DNA of 64,000 nt from Liolophura sinensis (lineage: Eukaryota; Mollusca; Polyplacophora; Chitonida; Chitonidae), in contig NC_088295.1 of the NCBI RefSeq assembly GCF_032854445.1, forward strand, positions 77,776,028 through 77,840,027, read 5' to 3'. Position 1 is the first letter of the stretch, and each line of letters begins with the position of its first letter. This document shows positions 12,901-25,600 of this stretch, one piece after another. The notes under the pieces are model-generated. The model did not search any database. It saw only the letters and a list, made by a program, of their open reading frames with translations, and was not told where the DNA came from. The translations under genes were made by a program, and so were the position numbers.

Positions 12901-15900
12901 GCATCTGCACAAAACACAAAAATAAAACGAAATTGCTTGTTACTACTAACCCACTGCACTTGATTCCCTGAGCGATGGCTTTTAGTGAATATGTTGATAA
13001 GCCGTGTACCGATATGCATAATATTAAAGAATTAAGATAGTTAAGATAAGATAATTAAAATAGATATGTGTGTCCTCTGCGCCCGGATTCCGTTGCCAAA
13101 CTGAGGTATTAGTGTACCGGATATATATACAAGCTAAGTTTGTAGATGTTTTTGGTGATAAAAAAAAACAGGACGATTTCATTTGATTTGCATGTACTGC
13201 ACACATATCACATTGATACACGTTTGCCCAAGCACACTGTAGATCGGGAGAAATAAGCGATGATAGAAAAGCAGGTATAAAGCGTCCATTTCATTTCAGC
13301 CGAATGCAGTAGGACATGATTTGAAATCATGTAGTCATAAGTACCTGTACCTCATATATTGAGAGTCATGAGCGTTACAGACCGCTTGTCGTCACAAAGA
13401 CGCTATGGACACAATGGTGAACAATGGGGTGAATCATGATGGGAACTTTATATTTGATGATACAAGACGACCATGTATCATTTCCTGGTATGTACGTTGA
13501 CTAATGGAAGACAGTACAGACAGTAATATGCGTACGGTACTATATGTGCGTGCGCTCCACATTATAGTTAACGTTCTTACAGTAACGTTAACGGGTTCCT
13601 ATTTGTTGTCTTTGAGGTGACAACGAACGTTTTAAACTTGTAATTTCCGCTGTCCCACTTTGAATGAAATCCTTTCAGCAGTACTCGAAGTTCAATGACA
13701 GGAAAATGAAGATGGCCGCAGCTATATACCTACATATAGCTGAAAATCGATCCCAGCCGCTCTTTCGTTAATGTCATATCGCTTTTCAGCTTTGCAGGAG
13801 ACCTGTCAAAGAGTTCTTAATTTATTGCCCGGACAAAGTCAGCCAACTGGAAAACAACAATGGCAGCTGTGTTGTCATGGATTTGTTATGCCACTGTCCA
13901 AGTTTGATGGCAATCAGTTCAACCGTTCTCAAACCCCAGTGGCCGCCTTATTACTGATGTCGATCCAGTCTATTAAATCTAAGGCAACTGGACACCCCAT
14001 TCTCAAGTTTCCAGACGAAGTAAACTGGCATACATGAAAACAAGATGGCTTCTGCGGCTACATTGTATAGCAAGCATGTCTGAAAACGCAACACAGCCCC
14101 AGTTTGAATGCATGATATCTTACCACTTTAAAAGTTCGAAGGCAGTCAGTCACGGCGCTCTCGAGTTACATTGTCGAATGATGGACAACACATATAGATT
14201 CTTACGTTCACGTACCGGATCCCGGTGGAGGATAAAACCACTGACAGAAGACTGAACAATTCTTACCTTTCTCTGTTTCTTTGCGGCTTCTTCATCCCAA
14301 TTGCCAGAAGGTTTGTCCCTGCTGCACCATTTACTCCAGTTAGTTGGTGGCTTCACTGCAATCATTAGTTGAATTATATGTTTCATTTATGAAAACAGCA
14401 TTTAACCTGCGGTAAAGTCTGTATTATACTGGAACAAAAGCATTTAACAAAATAAAACTTGTCAATAATGTTACATATAACATTGAGTTTACTCTGTAGA
14501 CGTTCTTGAAGACAAGGATATGTTTAGATTCTTTTTATTTTTGATGAAATTTTCTCCTAGACTTTAAGTTATAATTGATGATGTACAAAAGAGGAAAAAC
14601 AGACTTACCAGTTAATCTGCATATTCTGGGATAGTTTATGTAAAATGTACGATATAGATCGAACACACACGCACGCACACCATCATATATATATATATTC
14701 ACACTGAGCTGCTCCAAAAATGTAAAAAATACATAAGTACAAAATAAATATAAAATATATAACGATGCTCTGGAAAAACTATAAGACATATATACACATA
14801 ATTATATATATGAACTGTAAACAGAAAGAAGAAAAGAAATAGGAAAATAAATGTTGTGTATTCTTTTCAACATTCATTATCTTATCCTTTTCCTGTTAAG
14901 TTTGTGATTTGACTTATTACTTATAACACGTATTGACGTGGTATGGACCAAAGCTTTGTCCACAAGCTCAACTGGTCTTTAATAGTCCTCTGTATAAGAG
15001 ATATTCGGTTACAAGAGTTGTGGCCAGTATACGTGTTGGTCGGTATATCACATCTGGTCACTGTTTGGACAGAACCTGCAACGAACAAAAAATCTATAAT
15101 AAACAGAATTGTGCGTGGAAATTCAAGTCTGTGTATATACCTTACGTAGTTTTTAGGCACTGCAGTTTTACACTACGAGCAAATAATGTAACAATTGTAC
15201 CTACAAGCTAAACAACATATACCCTAGTCTCTGATCTATCGATACGAGTCCCCTTGCGATTCAAACCATCCATATTGACATAGCTACGACCAGTGAGATC
15301 GCCTAGCAGTTCGAATCCATACTGAGCCTGTTGTTTTAGCTACGGCTTCGAATCAACAGAATCTGCGTATGCAATTATAAAAGGGAAATATTCCATCACT
15401 ATATAAAGGGACCAATTAGAGAAATACTACAAAACAGCCTGCTTCCTGAAATTGACTTCACAACTGGAAATATTGAATGGCATCAGTAAGACAACGTTTC
15501 ACTACTTAATCAGTGCAGATTAACAGACTTAACAGACAGCATAGGCTGGGTTTCATAACACGTTTGTCCTTAATTTGCCACAGAAAGCCGATATAGATAC
15601 ATTTATTTTTAAGATTTTGAAAAGGTAGCTCATGTATTTTGTTTTGATTTTTTGTTGGTGAGGAAGTTTGCGCTTGTAAAATTTCCTCTTCGTTGTTTCT
15701 CTTGTTTCTTTTATATGTGGGACCTCCGTCGCTCAGTTGGTTAGCGCGCTAGCCCAGCGTAATAACCCAGAAACCTCTCACCCATGGCGGTAGCTGTGAG
15801 TTCAAGTCCAGCTCATGCTGGCTTTCTCTCCGGCCGTACGTGGGAAGGTCTTGCGGATGGTCGTGGGTGGATGAAGAAACCCGGGCTCTGCCTGGTTTCT

Positions 15901-18900
15901 TCCCGTCGTATAAGTAAAATATTTTTGAGTACTGCGTAAAACACCAATCAAATAAATAAATAAATAAATTTTTTGTATGCTGGTCTGTGAATATGTGCTT
16001 GAGATACAATGATTTTTTATAACATATTCAAAAGTAGAAGAGAATATAGATAAATAGTTTATAAGGAAAAGTATTTAATAAAGGTGCCGTATACTGATGT
16101 TAGACAACTACTTATACGTATTTGGATTAAGCCTGTGGCTTTGTTACCTTAACATTCTGAACATGAAACAACTCACCCGGTTTGGAGGAGTGTATGTGTA
16201 TACTAAGGAAGTAGTCACTATTAAATGTCCTTTCCTTCTCAACTTAGCTGACATGCATCAGCCCGTTCCACACGGATCAGAATTGTTGATTTGATATAAA
16301 AACATCGTTTCCAGGACGCAAAAACATCGTTTCCAGGACGCAAAAGTAGGAGCAGATCTTCGTAAATTTTCTTCAGAATTCTTTTCCTGTTGCGTGTCAT
16401 ATTAATTATCCACCACACCAATTCCCCAGCGAGATGTAGACTGACCACTCTTGTCTCGTAAGAATAACATTCTCTGAAGAGAAGAATATCTATATGTCTG
16501 TAAATATCGATCACAGTGACCTTACACCAGAGGTGCAAGGGCACTCCATTCTCATACCGGTATATTACCAACGAGCATTGTGTACACTGTACCTATATAT
16601 GGCTTACGGGCATAACAACCCATCATATTGTAGGGCGCCATTAATATACACCTGAATAGGAAAATTCCACTGCATCATACATTATGCATAATCTTTGAAC
16701 GTCTGGGAGGTACCGTTAACATATATTACATACATACATAATATATGAAACTGAAAACTGAAATGTAGTTTTCTATTGGGTGTTCAGGTCATTCCATATA
16801 TGCAGATACATGTATTTCATTCATGTACAAGCAAACACGTGTCACAGTTTAACTCCTTAAACAGTTTGAGTGAACTGGACTAAGGTATGGAGATATAACT
16901 ATATCATGTACCTTTTTCTATGTATTTCGTTAAATCTCTGATAGTAATTAAAGTAACTAAAGCGTTCTGTTCAGCACCAGGTATCCCATGAATTATAAAA
17001 GTGCCTGCGATAGCACAGCCTTGAAATGCTGAGGGACAGACCTCGCCACGTTTTGCATATGAGACGACCTGATCGACTATATGCTGAACGTAACACCGAA
17101 CAACATGTTCACCATTCTCTGAGCATCGATTCTTCCTCAGTCAGGTGAGCAGGATGGGTGCAGAGAACAGGTAGATGGTCGCACCTGCTCGCTGCTAACA
17201 ATGCCACAGACAATTTGATGCCTATTTGAAATTCAAAGTCATTGTCATCATTAAACACCCAGTAATTCAGTCTTACTCTTATGACGCTATGATCAATATT
17301 AATGTCACTGCTACTGGAGCATTTCCATTGTGGACTATCTGCATATCTAGCAACTTCTGATACACCTACGTCAAGTAATCGCACAGACAAATAATAGTTT
17401 CGATTTTGCACAATGGAGAGTGGAAATATTAGAGCATGTAACATTAACGACTAATGTTGTCCAACAATGCATATGGAGGAAAAAGCAATTGTCATGCTGA
17501 ATTAAACAGCTGGTTACGTAAAACTTTGTTTATATAACGCACATATACAAATCCGCACGCTGAGGTGATATACCAGTTAAGACTCGCGCCTCAATTAGAA
17601 TGTTTATAACAGATCTCCGACAAATCAATATTTCGTCGCCTACGTACAACTTCAACACTGTTCAGTGATACACATGTACATATAAAAGGTTAAGAAGTAG
17701 ATGGTCAACCTTCAAATGAGGAGACATTATGTGTGTGTACATATACTGTCTTCTCGTGGCAGGGCGAGTTCATGCCGCCACTGAAGTATCATGACGAAGA
17801 TATCAGACCAGACACCACACCCAGTCACATTATACTGACAACGGGCCAATAAATCATGCTTTCTATGCTCTTAAGCGAGGCACCAACAAGTACCATTATC
17901 AAAATCTTTGGAATGAGCCGACCCGGATCATCATCTTCCTGCAGTCAACGAACAGCACTTGCTCTGTTGGCCAATATTTTCACAACGCTGACAATAAGTG
18001 TGGAAAACTTATTGTTGATGCCAATGTTAAAAGCCTGAAAACCATGTAACGTTTTTATTGCTTCTTAAATAAACAACATTTATTGATATTGTATGGAATC
18101 GTAAGGCTTTGAAAACATTAATTTTAAACCTTTGATAATAATTTTAAAATCTTTAAACATGGCCTATATTTTCATAGCTTTGAAAACCGCTTTTAAAATA
18201 ACTTTTTAAAAATTTGAAAACGATTTCTAAAGCTTTGAAAAGAGTTTTGACAGGTTCGAAAGTCATGTGTTAGATTTAAAAATAGAGGTTATTTTCAAAG
18301 ACTTAAAATAATTTCCTAAGCTTTAAAAATATTTCCAAACTCTTACTTAAAATTGTCTTACTGAACATAAAATGTTATAAAGCCAATGATACTCCTTTAC
18401 AGTGAATGACTGTCTTTTAGGAAACTATAATTTTAAACTCCATCCATCAACCGACTGAGGCCCGTAAGTGACTGGTTCAAAAGTCACGTATTAGATTTGA
18501 CAATAGAGATTATTTCCTAAGCTTTACAAATATTTCCAAAGCTTTAAAAATATTTCCAAAATTTTACACACTTAAAAATTACTTCCAAGGATGTAGTATA
18601 CAGTCTTCTATCCGTGATTAATTATACACGAGCAACAGTTTATCTTTTTCTTCATTTTATCTTTCTGATGCATTAGATTTCGATTTTACATGATTATAGA
18701 AGCGTAATTATACAGTGGGTAAATTTGTTACCATATTTCCAGTCATGTGGCATGGTTAAGCGAAATCGCGCTCCGCAGTTCAGAAGTGGAGGTTTATACA
18801 GGGAAATTTTTGGTCATCAGGTTATTATGAGGGGCCAAATTAACATTTAATCGAGAATTATCGATATCGATAAATAGCCATATTTATCGATATCAATAAA

Positions 18901-19643
18901 TGAATTAGCGATATCGATAAATGAATTAGTGATATCCTTAATTTATTCATCCATATCAATAATTCATGTATCGATATCGATACATTTGGCTATTTATCGA
19001 TATCGATAAATCGGGAACATTAGTGGCATGATAATAAAATAGCTCCCTTCTAACATCTCGCGGGATTTTGGCGTTGTTTGAATTAGTTCAAATGGTGGGT
19101 GTTTCGGATGTGGACGATGTTTTGCGTGTCCTAAACAACACATACCTAAAAGAACACTACAACAAAATATTGGTAATTTGGATAACTTAAACAATAGATT
19201 GTTCCAGGATTTGGAAAACTTGACACGAATAAACTCAGCGTTGTCAACATACACTGTGAATTCAATGAACAGGGCACTCCGCGATCTTCAAGGCGAGGTA
19301 CAGGCCCGTATACATTTGCGATCTGCACCATTATCATCAAATGTAGGCATTACAGAAACGGTCGGCGTGGAGACAGACTTACCTACACCGCGTAGAAGTA
19401 ATACTAGCAAAGGTAAGCCAGTCAGCACCATTGCGCCATTATACACATTTATCAACAAAACTTAATTTTACAGGTAAAGTACGTGCAGTCCTTAAGCTAA
19501 AATAGTGTAAATTATCAGTTTCTGGTTTACCAAGCGAAAGAAAAAAAACTGGAAGTGTGTTTTAGCAGTAGAAAAGAAATTCCGGTTCGTGTAAATGTGT
19601 AATAATCCGTTGGCCGCAAATGTATATGTGTAATATTCTTGAG

Positions 19644-19678
<35 letters not shown>

Positions 19679-22586
19679 ATTCATCTTCTTACTGGAGTTT
19701 GTTGATGGAGCTTTATGGCAAAAACGGTTGATCACACAAAGGTAATGTAAATATAATATATCAATATCAGTTGAATCATAAACAAGCCTCTGTTTTATCC
19801 AGCGTAACAACGTAGGGGGAGCAGTCATTTCCATAGAAACTAAACCGGAAGCACCATTTATCGATATCGCTAATTCATTTATCGATATCGATAAATGGCA
19901 CACAATTATCGATATCGATAAATGAATTATTGATATCGATAAAGGAATAATCGATATCAATAAATGAATAATCGATATCGATAATTCATTTATCGATATC
20001 CATAAATATTTATTGATATCGATAAATATTTATCGATTTCAGTAATTCTTTTATTGATATCAATAAATGAATTAGTGATGTCGATAATTCTCGATTAAAT
20101 GTTAATTTGGTCCTCCATAGGTTATCAGACATGGAAATCATCTAACGATTGACTTTGATTACATGTACTCAGTTAAAAGAAAAAAGTCATGCGATAATTA
20201 AGCATCTAATGTCATTAATATATTGAGTACGGTGTTTTCAGACAATGGGCTAACCGTTTAAGCCTGAATGGATTGTGCCGTCAGCTTATCTGGTTCATCA
20301 CCAGTTACAACTTGTTCCCAGATCTCTGCACGGAAATGTGCTACTTTTATCCCTTTTGCTCATTTAGGATGTAGTGTCCTGGCTGGCTTAAGTGGCTTAA
20401 AGCGATGGATAGCTAAGAATACCACGCCTTGGACCAGTGAGGAGCCAGCACTCGCTGTTTCGGTTGCGGCTCTAAGTGAAGAGGGGACTTCGGTGGCCAA
20501 GGTGGTTAACGTTCAAGGGAGGCAAAATGACCAAGGAGCCTCTCGCAAATGCGGTCGCTGTGAGTTCAAGTCCAGCTCATGTTGGCTGGATGGGCGTAAG
20601 CTTCTCCCCGCAATCTGTCCGGTTTCCTCCCATAACGCGTAAAACTGTGTTTTAAATTGCATGGCACAAATGAGCCAAAGTAGTTTACAGTAAAATCGGT
20701 AACAATTTAGGTAAATGGTGTCGACCTCCGTCAAAACATGTTGAGCTCCACACAACATCAAGCATGCCACGAGTTTTAGTATAATTATGCCGTTACCCGA
20801 GGCAATAGGTTCTGGACGTCGAAACCGAGCTTATGGGCTTTAACATTATGAATTAGAAAAAAGTGTTCTATTTCAACTTCATTTTCCTTTCAATAATGTG
20901 AACTTCAAATATATCAATGAGAAGGGCTTGTGTTGTTACGTGTCAATGACTAAAGGCAATTTTGGTAGCGAGTATGACTGACTTTTGCTGAATATAGGCC
21001 ACTTTCTAAAAGAAATATATCACAGGTCGGATACGGCTGAAGTGCAGAAATTTGTCACGTACATGGTGAGTCTGGCAGAGAGTCCATTATTGCGGTTAAG
21101 CACAAAATCGTACTCTGTAAAGCTGTAGAACTTCAAAGCACTGACGCAAAAATAAACGTAAGGAAATGCGAGGGAAAGTTTTGATGCAAGTCATCGTGTT
21201 TATTTGATTAGACACATGACAGAAACAGGTCTAGACGTACAAAGTTTGTCTTCCATGAAAAATAACGATCATACGTAAGGCTTATACTAAAGTTAATCAC
21301 AAAATTAAGGAAGTTATACAACAAAGGCAGATCCAGATTGTTTGTCTTCCATGGGAAGTGACGATTATATCTGCAGTGTGGAGAACAGCAATTTAATATT
21401 TTGCCGACGATATGGTGTAGTGGACAAACTAGTTAAGGGTTGGGCAGCAGGTTTTTGGCTTCCGGTTCGTCATTCCTGTAAAGACACATGCTACAATAAA
21501 CATATGTACACTATAAACGCTGACAAGTTACAAGAAAGTACTAGTACTGTTTTTTTTTTTCAGAAAAAAAAATTGACTGAAGTTAAGCGTAGACTTAACC
21601 ACGGCTAGTTATATAGCCACGCCTATAGACAAAAAGGGAGGTAACACTTCTTATAGGATCCGACACAGACTGTACCACTGTAGCTGGAAAAAGATGTCTA
21701 GATGGAAAGAACTACCAGATAACATTTCTGCCCTCTTATTCTAACATCGTGGCAAAGCTCAGAGCGACGATATTCAAGGGGATCTATATAGTCAGTGAAA
21801 TGAATATGTCATTCATGTCTCCGTTAAGCGTGTACAGAACGAAAAGGAAATCTGAGCCGCTCCCTGGTGCGCATGCGAATAATTTGTCCCTACTGACAAA
21901 ATATGCACCGTTCACAGCAAACAGTATAAGCTCAGTTTTAATCTGTCCATTTATATTTGCTCTCATTGTGTTTCACATAATTTTGTTGTGTTTTATTTCA
22001 GTGTGTGGCAGTCAGCTATGCTTCTACTGTGTAGTTGAAGTTTTAATTAAGTGTATCCACGTGTACTATAGACATTATACCGAACAATGCTTATATCATT
22101 ATTATTTTTAATAATCCTATACTATGTAGATCATTGTTGAAAAATATGACAGTTCTGTATATATATTCCAATTCAATATAACCATGAAAATAGAATATAT
22201 TCCATCCCACCACCGTGGTGCATATATAGGTCTACACTATATATACATGTGTAGGTTTACACTGTATATACATGTGTAGGTTTACACTATATAGACATGT
22301 GTAGGTTTACACTATATAGACATGTGTAGGTTTACACTATATATACATATGTAGGTTTACACTATATATACATGTGTAGGTTTACACTATATATACATAG
22401 GTACGCTTACACTATATATACATGTGTACGTTTACACTATATATATACATGTGTAGGTTTACACGATTTATACATGTGTAGGTTTACACTATATATACAT
22501 ATGTAGGTTTACACTATATAAACATAGGTATGTTTACACTATATATACATGTGAAGGTTTACACTATATATACATGAGTAGGTTTA

Positions 22587-22680
<94 letters not shown>

Positions 22681-25600
22681 GTGTACGTTTACACTATATA
22701 TACATATGTAGGTTTACACTAAATATATATGTGTAGGTTTACACTATATATACATAGGTACGCTTACACTATATATACGTGTGTAGGTTTACACTATATA
22801 TATACATGTGTAGGTTTACACTATATATACATATGTAGGTTTACACTAAATATATATGTGTAGGTTTACACTATATATACATAGGTACGCTTACACTATA
22901 TATACGTGTGTAGGTTTACACTATATATATACATGTGTAGGTTTACACTATATATACATATGTAGGTTTACACTATATATACATATGTAGGTTTACACTA
23001 TATACGGGCCTTCAACCTAACCGAATTACCCTGGCACCTCTACATGCACACAAATGGGTACAAATCCCAGGTATTCAGTGACAAGATTCTTCTACAGCAG
23101 CTTTCCACACTCTTCTCCAGCAGTTTCGGAACAAAGGATATACCTCACGGACAACCGCCTGCATGTTGGATAACTTCCTATGCTGTAACCTGCACTGTCA
23201 AACGTTCAGCGCTGGACAAGATGTCAGCACTAACTGAGGTATTTTTAGCGTGCTTGCTAATTAGCTAGAGATAATTCCAAAGGTATAGCCGTCGATCAGA
23301 CAATTCACGTGCTCACACACGGTCAGACGTATCAGGAAAGGAAACCAAGCAATCTCCACACTTCAATACTTACCCACCAAACGTTCTCACCTGAAAGCTC
23401 CAGCCGAACAGCCGAAAGCTGGATTCGAACACTTCACCTTACTGGTAAAAGCCTAGTGGTGTGAAATGAGGCAGGTATCCACCAGATCTCACTAAGCATT
23501 TTGTGAAGTTGCCCAGATACATATACAGATGCTCCATATCTGGAAGACTTATCTCCCCTGTAAATTTGCTACATTGCTCCATCAGATCATCATGCAATTA
23601 AAGATATAAAATGCTACTCTCACTCATTGTTTGGGGAAATCTACGTGGCCATTTTTTAGATGAGTATACTAATGAAATTGCTGAATACGATTTAGTCGTT
23701 TTAATGTTGAGCCTCAGCCCTAATTTAACATAAGTTATCTAAGTTTTAAAACGTTAACAGGACAGTAACAACGACTGCCGATACCTCCGCTAGCTGAGTA
23801 CAATAAATCACTGTACTTTAAGGATTATAATTCTGCTTAAGCCATATGCTAATGAGATTGTAAGTTGCTAATGAGCTTGTACATGATTGGATCTGTGGTG
23901 AAAGACCTACCTGCATAAAAGAATCCTCAAAACGTAAAATTTGTAAACTCCGGATAGATGGTGGTAAAGGGGGTGGCAGGGGTGGTGGTGGTGGTGATCT
24001 GAAGTGAGATCATACCGAATGTCAAGTAAAGTGAACAAAACACAAGAAAGTGGCAAGAACACTTACAATTTGTTTTCGGGGGACATAATAACCAACAGGC
24101 CGATATTCTGACAAGAATCAGATAATCTGAGGAGAACAGGAGAATCTCATGAGAATCAGAGAATCTGACGAGTATAGGAGAATCTGATGAGAATCAGAGA
24201 ATCTGGTCAGAATGCATTCGTTGAGGATTGATTGGCTTCACCCCGTATACAGAAAGTGGGGGGGGGGGCAGTTTACGGGTGGAGGAAATTTGACTGAGGA
24301 AACCACTGAAACCACACGACACCTAATCCAGATTTCTGAGTGAATGAATGAGTGATTATGGCTTAACGCCACATCGGCAATTTTTCAGCCATATTGTGGC
24401 GAGAACAAGGTGAAAACACCAGGCGGTTGAAGTTTTCGATATGGCAGTGAGAACATCAAATACGAAACAAGAATGTTTGGACATGTTTAAAATCAGATAT
24501 GTTAAAACTCGAAAACCAGCATATTTTAAAAATAGGATATCTCGAAATCTATATGTATATAACTTTTGATCTACAAATATTTATAACAATTAAGATTTAG
24601 ATTTTATGATATAGGCCAATGGCCTTCAAATATTTTGTTACATTTTGTTACAGCATCGCCAGCAGTATAGAGTTGACAGTGTAGAATCTTTGCCGAACAT
24701 GGGCAAAGTCTACGGAGTCAGTCCGAATTTCTGCATGACAGTGTGCGAGTTGATAATGGTTGAGTGAATGGTGTTTACCTGTCTTTGGGTGGTTACTGGT
24801 TGTGTGCCTGACAGAAATGAATTCCTACACGTAAAGCTCATGCCGTTTATGTTGCAGGTGAAATCATCCGAGTGGAAAGGAAGGAAGGGCTTAGGCTGGC
24901 TGAACACATCGTAGATAATGCCGACAGAGATGTAATACAATCTAGGTCGGCCCGTGTACTGTCTAACAATTTCATGTCCCAGGGGGCACACGATTTCGCC
25001 AGAGTGGCGGAAAACTGCTGTTGAATAGTAAGGTGTACTTTCTGTCACTTTCTGAAATCAGAATGTAATTTATTTATTAATTTATTTCTAAGTTAATAAA
25101 TTTATAAACATTTGACTGGTATTGAACGCATACCGACTCGCGAGTTTCACGTCAGGTTTATGAGTGGAGGAAAACGGAATGCGGAAAACGGAGTAAATCA
25201 ATATCCATCGCTACCCATACCTGAAAAGCCTTCTGACTTTGAGTCGAAGTTTAACTATGCAGCGAAAGCCGGATTCGAGCAGGTCACCCTGTTGTCAAAA
25301 ACATATCAGTCGCTGCGAGCTATTTGAGCTCCCAATTCAAAATGCTATAATTACTGTATCTCCGTGAATAAAGCAGATTACATTATCTTGGTTTATTCTA
25401 GTGTCGAGTTTCCTACAGATTAACTAAAGGAGTTTGAGTCTTTAATTTCGTGAAATAGAGAAATTGGTCATCTATATAAAGACTAGCATGTCTAACAAGC
25501 GACTACTGACAGAATAACGATACCAAAGAACACTACAGAGAGAGGGGTGGAAACAGAGTCCCGTGATTAAATCGTTTCACATTTCTAGTTTGAAAAAAAA

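Larger units (their letters stand above)
14356..24778. other. Ten-kilobase stretch between V15 and V16 with unresolved exon(s)
   Basis: Reading phase requires at least one minus-strand exon here if V15 and V16 belong to one gene. The stretch holds a full SINE, family 2 and family 3 repeat copies, an AT-rich AAAGCTTT-type low-complexity tract (18095-18590), the inverted-repeat element (18826-20119) and the 25-bp array (22225-23005). The best unassigned minus-strand open frames are at 17109-17444 and about 16420-16600. Confidence 0.6.

Noticed and set aside
14535-14789. Hydrophobic N-terminus ([13 protein letters not shown]) just upstream of V16, as a possible signal peptide for a separate gene
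   Set aside because: It lies in AT-rich DNA where such runs occur by chance, and has no convincing phase 1 donor to join V16. It is the one candidate to revisit if the gene proves to be two.
21632-22111. Plus-strand open stretch of about 160 codons
   Set aside because: No family recognised, no splice sites fitted, hydrophobic AT-rich 3' part; overlapping minus-strand frame equally plausible.
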